Source of the DNA: Bryobacterales bacterium
GTDB taxonomy: Bacteria > Acidobacteriota > Terriglobia > Bryobacterales > Bryobacteraceae
Assembly: GCA_003139735.1 (NCBI GenBank)
Contig: PLGA01000209.1
Coordinates: forward strand, 10,767-20,022
Direction of reading: 5' to 3'
DNA: 9,256 nucleotides
Below, piece by piece: positions 6,332 through 9,256 of this stretch. Position 1 is the stretch's first letter. Every line of letters begins with the position of its first letter. Both the position numbers and the translations under genes were made by a program. The notes beneath the pieces are model-generated. The model was not told the origin of the DNA, did not search any database, and was given only the letters and a program-made list of their open reading frames with translations.

Positions 6332-6420
6332 CCACCTCTTGATTAGAATTCCATGGCATCCGAGACTAGAATGCGTGATTATTCCGCGGTATTCGGATTC
6401 TGGCTTGAATTACGACCCAT

Positions 6421-6541
6421 AAACGCGTTTCTGGCTGGTTTGCGCGGTCCACCGTCGGGAAGGGGCCGACGCCGGGTTAGGTTGCCGTATGTGAGGGCAG
6501 AGCCAGGGCGGGGCGCCCATTTTCGTTTCGCACGCCGGCGC
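6421..6541. repeat. rsmD downstream spacer, copy next to the intact gene
   Basis: This is the partner of 3558-3677. Similarity starts at 6421 and runs without a break into the rsmD coding end. To its left, 6332-6420 is visibly more AT-rich and is not shared with the other copy, so 6420/6421 is a cargo boundary. I see no gene here. Confidence 0.88.
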
Positions 6542-7066
6542 CTACGAACTGAAGAAGCTTAAGGCGTTGTCTCCCTGCCTCACCGTGCGCGTGCATGCGA
6601 GGGAACCGTACGCCTCGGCCAGCGCGAGCCTCACCGGGTGCTGCGCCACGACCAGCGCGGGCGGCTCTTCGGCCAGCAGTTCGAGCGCGGCGACGTACTC
6701 GCGCTCCAGGTCGTAAGGCGGGTCGAGGAAGACGATGCCGGCGGCCCGGCGCGGTATGGTCACCAGAACCGGGCCGGGAACCACGGTCGCGCGATGCTCC
6801 AACCCAAGCGACGCCAGATTCTTCCGGATGGCCTCCAGCGCCTGGCGATTGCGCTCCAGAAAGAACGCGTGGCGCGCGCCGCGGCTGAGCGCCTCAATGC
6901 CTACCGCTCCGGTTCCGGCATAGGCATCCAGGAACGTCGCGCCCACAATGCGCGACGCCAGAATGTTGAAGAGCGTCTCGCGCAGCCGGTCCGGCGTGGG
7001 ACGCGTGGCGTCGCCCGGAATGCTCTTGAGGCGGCGGGAGCGGAACTCTCCTGCGATCACCCGCAT
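6542..7066 (-). CDS. rsmD: 16S rRNA (guanine-N2)-methyltransferase RsmD
   Basis: A 174-residue class I methyltransferase that uses SAM to methylate G966 (E. coli numbering) of 16S rRNA in the small subunit. It begins with the family's usual MRVIAGEFRSRRL and has TRPTPDRLRETLFNIL at 21-36, the SAM-binding motif DAYAGTGAVGIEAL at 47-60, and the catalytic DPPY at 115-118. I chose the ATG at 7066 over an in-frame start at 7102, because the extra 12 residues would lie inside recG and are not family-like. The ATG shares its A with the recG stop (TGATG), so translation is coupled. The 3' 208 bases are repeated at 3678-3885, and the last 26 at 4194-4219. In many bacteria coaD follows rsmD; here the defence-type operon lies in that position. 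Confidence 0.93.
   Translation of the reverse strand: MRVIAGEFRSRRLKSIPGDATRPTPDRLRETLFNILASRIVGATFLDAYAGTGAVGIEALSRGARHAFFLERNRQALEAIRKNLASLGLEHRATVVPGPVLVTIPRRAAGIVFLDPPYDLEREYVAALELLAEEPPALVVAQHPVRLALAEAYGSLACTRTVRQGDNALSFFSS
6550..6575 (-). repeat. rsmD 3'-end repeat (right direct repeat, possible attachment site)
   Basis: These 26 bases within the last codons of rsmD recur at 4194-4219 (22 of 26) and 3686-3711 (25 of 26) in the same orientation. The pair 4194-4219 and 6550-6575 brackets the ATPase-RloB module. That layout resembles an element that entered the 3' end of a gene, supplied a replacement end and left the displaced end at its far side. No integrase is present, so the role as an attachment site is inferred. 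Confidence 0.4.
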
Positions 7067-9165
7067 CAGCCCACCGTCACCAGGCCATAGCGGCGCTGCC
7101 AATGGTCGCGGATGTAGGTCACCGCGCGCCGAAGGTCTTCTAGGTCCGGCGGATGGGCAATGAAGTCCACCGCCTCGCGCCGCGCGATTTCGAGAATCTC
7201 GCCGTCGCGCAGGATATTGGCAACCCTGAGCGAAGGAAGGCCCGATTGTTTGGTCCCGAAAAACTCGCCGGGACCGCGCAGCTTCAGATCCATTTCGGAA
7301 ATGTAGAACCCGTCCGTGGATTCCACCAGCGTGCGGATGCGGGCGCGCGCCGTGTCGTTCATCTTTTCGGTCACCAGCAGGCAGTAGCTCTGCGCCGCGC
7401 CGCGGCCCACCCGCCCGCGAAGCTGGTGCAGTTGGGCCAGTCCGAAGCGCTCGGCCTGCTCGATCACCATCACGCTGGCGTTGGGCACGTCCATTCCCAC
7501 TTCGATTACGGTAGTCGAGACCAGGATCTTGACGCGGCCCTCCCGGAACCGCTGCATGACGTCCTCTTTATCATCGGCGCTCAGGCGTCCGTGCATGAGG
7601 CCTACCGGCACGTCCGGAAAGACCTCCTGCGACAGGTGCTGGTACATTTTCTCCGCGGCTTTCACGGCTTGCGTCTCGGATTCCTCGATCACGGGGTAGA
7701 CCACGTACGCCTGGCGGCCTTCCTCAATCTGCCGCTTCATGAAGCTGTAGACTTGCTCCACCTCGTCGGCGGTGGCGTGTTTCGTCTGGATGGGCTTCCG
7801 TCCGGGCGGAAGCTCGTCAATGACGGAGACGTCCAGGTCGCCGTAGAGGGTCATGGCCAGGGTGCGGGGGATGGGCGTGGCGGTCATCACCAGCACATCG
7901 GGATGCACGCCCTTGCGCACCAGACTCAGCCGCTGCATCACCCCGAAACGATGCTGCTCGTCGATGATGGCCAGGCCCAGCCGCTGAAATTCCACGTCCT
8001 TTTCGAGCAGCGCGTGCGTGCCGATCACCACGTGCGCCAGACCTTCCGCCACCAGCTTCTTAAGCTGCCCTTTCTCCCGGCTGGTAAACGAGCCGGTGAG
8101 CAGGACTACCACATAGCCGAGCTTGGAGAGAATCTGCTTGAAGTAAATGCCGTGCTGCGCCGCCAGGATTTCGGTGGGCGCCAGCAGGGCCACCTGATAG
8201 CCGTTCTCAATGGCGATCACAGCCGCTTCCGCCGCCACGATGGTTTTTCCGCTCCCCACGTCGCCTTGCAGCAGGCGGTTCATGGGCCGCGGCTCTTTCA
8301 TATCGTCCACGATCTCCTTGATTACGCGCTTCTGCGCCCCGGTGGGCTTGAAGGGCAGCATAGCCTTGACCCGCTCGCGCACGCGGTCGTCGATGTCGAA
8401 TGCGATGCCCGGCAGCGTGCGCGCTTTGGAACGCTTGAGGGCGATGCCGCACTCCAGCCAGAAGAACTCTTCGAAGATCAGCCGGAACTGCGCGGGCGTG
8501 CGGAAAGCGTTTAGCAGGCGGAGGTCGGAATCGGGCGGAGGAAAATGCGTCTGGCGGACGGCGGTCCAGAGGTCCGGCAGCTTCAAGCTCTGGCGCAGGT
8601 GAGCGGGCAGATTGTCTTCGAGCGGCGCCAGCGCTTCGAGCACGCGGTGAGTGAAGACCCGCAACACCCGCGTGGTGAGCTTTTGGACGCCCTCATAGAT
8701 CGGAACGATGCGGCCGGTGTGGAGCGTGGCCTCGCCCTCTTCGTCGTCGCCAGATAGGATTTCGAACTCCGGGTGCAGCATGGTGAGCTCGCCCGCGTAG
8801 GAATCGAACTCCACCTTGCCGAACAGCGCGACTTTCATCCCCTCGGCGAACACGTTGGCCAGGTAGCCGCCGTGGAACCATTTGCAAGCCAGCGTGGCGC
8901 GGGAGGCGTCCGAGAACCGCGCTTCGAACAGCCCGAGACTGCGCCGGTGGAAGCCGGAAGCCTTGGCCGACCGCACGTCCGCGATGACGGTAGCCATTTC
9001 GCCCGGAGCCAACTGCGCGACGGTCTTCACGTTACTGCGGTCCTCGTAGCGGAACGGCACGTAGGCCAGCAGGTCCTCCACGGCCGCCAGCCCCTTGCTT
9101 TCCAGCATGGCCGCGCGGGCGGGGCCGATGCCTTTGACATAGGTGAGCGGGGTAGTAAGATCCAT
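7066..9165 (-). CDS. recG: ATP-dependent DNA helicase RecG
   Basis: A 699-residue superfamily 2 helicase (E. coli RecG has 693) that reverses stalled replication forks and branch-migrates Holliday junctions. From the ATG at 9165: a helix-hairpin-helix-like start (YVKGIGPARAAML), a wedge/OB domain at about 50-150, Walker A GDVGSGKT at 301-308, DEQH at 402-405, motif III TATP at 428-431, motif V with VSTTVIEVGMDVP, motif VI QLRGRVGRG at 581-589, and the C-terminal TRG region with LRGPGEFFGTKQSGLP at 629-644. All motifs are intact. An in-frame TTG at 9204 would add 13 residues that do not look like RecG, so the ATG is preferred although its ribosome site is weak. It overlaps rsmD by one base and is upstream of it in the same transcript. 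Confidence 0.97.
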   Translation of the reverse strand: MDLTTPLTYVKGIGPARAAMLESKGLAAVEDLLAYVPFRYEDRSNVKTVAQLAPGEMATVIADVRSAKASGFHRRSLGLFEARFSDASRATLACKWFHGGYLANVFAEGMKVALFGKVEFDSYAGELTMLHPEFEILSGDDEEGEATLHTGRIVPIYEGVQKLTTRVLRVFTHRVLEALAPLEDNLPAHLRQSLKLPDLWTAVRQTHFPPPDSDLRLLNAFRTPAQFRLIFEEFFWLECGIALKRSKARTLPGIAFDIDDRVRERVKAMLPFKPTGAQKRVIKEIVDDMKEPRPMNRLLQGDVGSGKTIVAAEAAVIAIENGYQVALLAPTEILAAQHGIYFKQILSKLGYVVVLLTGSFTSREKGQLKKLVAEGLAHVVIGTHALLEKDVEFQRLGLAIIDEQHRFGVMQRLSLVRKGVHPDVLVMTATPIPRTLAMTLYGDLDVSVIDELPPGRKPIQTKHATADEVEQVYSFMKRQIEEGRQAYVVYPVIEESETQAVKAAEKMYQHLSQEVFPDVPVGLMHGRLSADDKEDVMQRFREGRVKILVSTTVIEVGMDVPNASVMVIEQAERFGLAQLHQLRGRVGRGAAQSYCLLVTEKMNDTARARIRTLVESTDGFYISEMDLKLRGPGEFFGTKQSGLPSLRVANILRDGEILEIARREAVDFIAHPPDLEDLRRAVTYIRDHWQRRYGLVTVG

Positions 9166-9256
9166 GCGGGCCGGGCGCGAAATGGCGTCTGAACCAGTGT
9201 ACAATGCGCGATCCGGAGCGGGCCTCCGGGACTGTCATAGGCGTTAAGATAAGCCC
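9166..9256. other. recG leader with a 6-bp hairpin
   Basis: The 91 bases upstream of recG hold a perfect inverted repeat CCGGAG-N5-CTCCGG (9213-9229) and, on the minus strand, a -10-like TACACT at 9196-9201 (four of six to consensus) without a -35 partner at normal spacing. Either could belong to the recG promoter region or to the end of a gene beyond the window. Evidence is thin. Confidence 0.25.

Noticed and set aside
7067..7102. Earlier start of rsmD at 7102
   Set aside because: The 12 extra residues lie entirely within the recG coding end; the ATG at 7066 gives the conserved RsmD start and a TGATG overlap.
7153..8514. Long plus-strand open frame of 453 codons
   Set aside because: It is fully antisense to recG, whose every helicase motif is intact; the product is His/Leu/Gly-rich and matches the mirror of RecG codons. 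It is a shadow of GC-rich coding.

Overview
The window looks like chromosomal DNA of a GC-rich, free-living bacterium. The best guess is an acidobacterium of the Solibacter/Bryobacter type. The guess rests on the GC level, on a long OmpA-family protein with a distinctive N-terminal domain, and on short GC-rich intergenic repeats; no marker here proves it.

Layout from left to right. (1) 1-70: a 35-bp tandem repeat. (2) 138-1568 (+): a GlcD-type FAD-linked oxidase. (3) 1622-3238 (-): a secreted OmpA-family protein with a long Ala-rich coiled coil, convergent with glcD. (4) 3239-3557: a non-coding stretch with palindromes and a possible gene remnant. (5) 3558-4196: a chimeric scar. The 3' part of rsmD with its downstream spacer is joined at base 3885 to the 3' part of glcD; both are second copies of genes that are intact elsewhere in the window. 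(6) 4186-4219: a very short third copy of the rsmD 3' end. (7) 4280-6303 (-): a two-gene operon of an AAA-15-type ATPase and an RloB-family protein, a defence-type pair, with its own promoter and a lower GC content (53% in one 60-base line against 63% in a recG line). (8) 6421-6541: the intact copy of the rsmD downstream spacer. (9) 6542-9165 (-): rsmD and recG, overlapping as TGATG and probably co-transcribed from the right.

The housekeeping genes are ordinary: RecG remodels stalled forks, RsmD methylates 16S rRNA, and GlcD oxidises a 2-hydroxy acid. What stands out is the architecture. Gene order and orientation are those of a tandem duplication running from inside glcD to inside rsmD, but the two copies of the interval carry different cargo: the ompA-like gene on the left and the ATPase-RloB pair on the right. 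The duplicated coding pieces differ almost only at silent codon positions, so they diverged while both were functional, probably in different lineages, before being joined. The 26-bp rsmD 3'-end sequence also flanks the ATPase-RloB module as an imperfect direct repeat. This suggests that the 3' end of rsmD is an insertion site. No integrase, transposase, tRNA, rRNA or CRISPR array was seen. A chimeric metagenome assembly remains a real alternative explanation for the scar.
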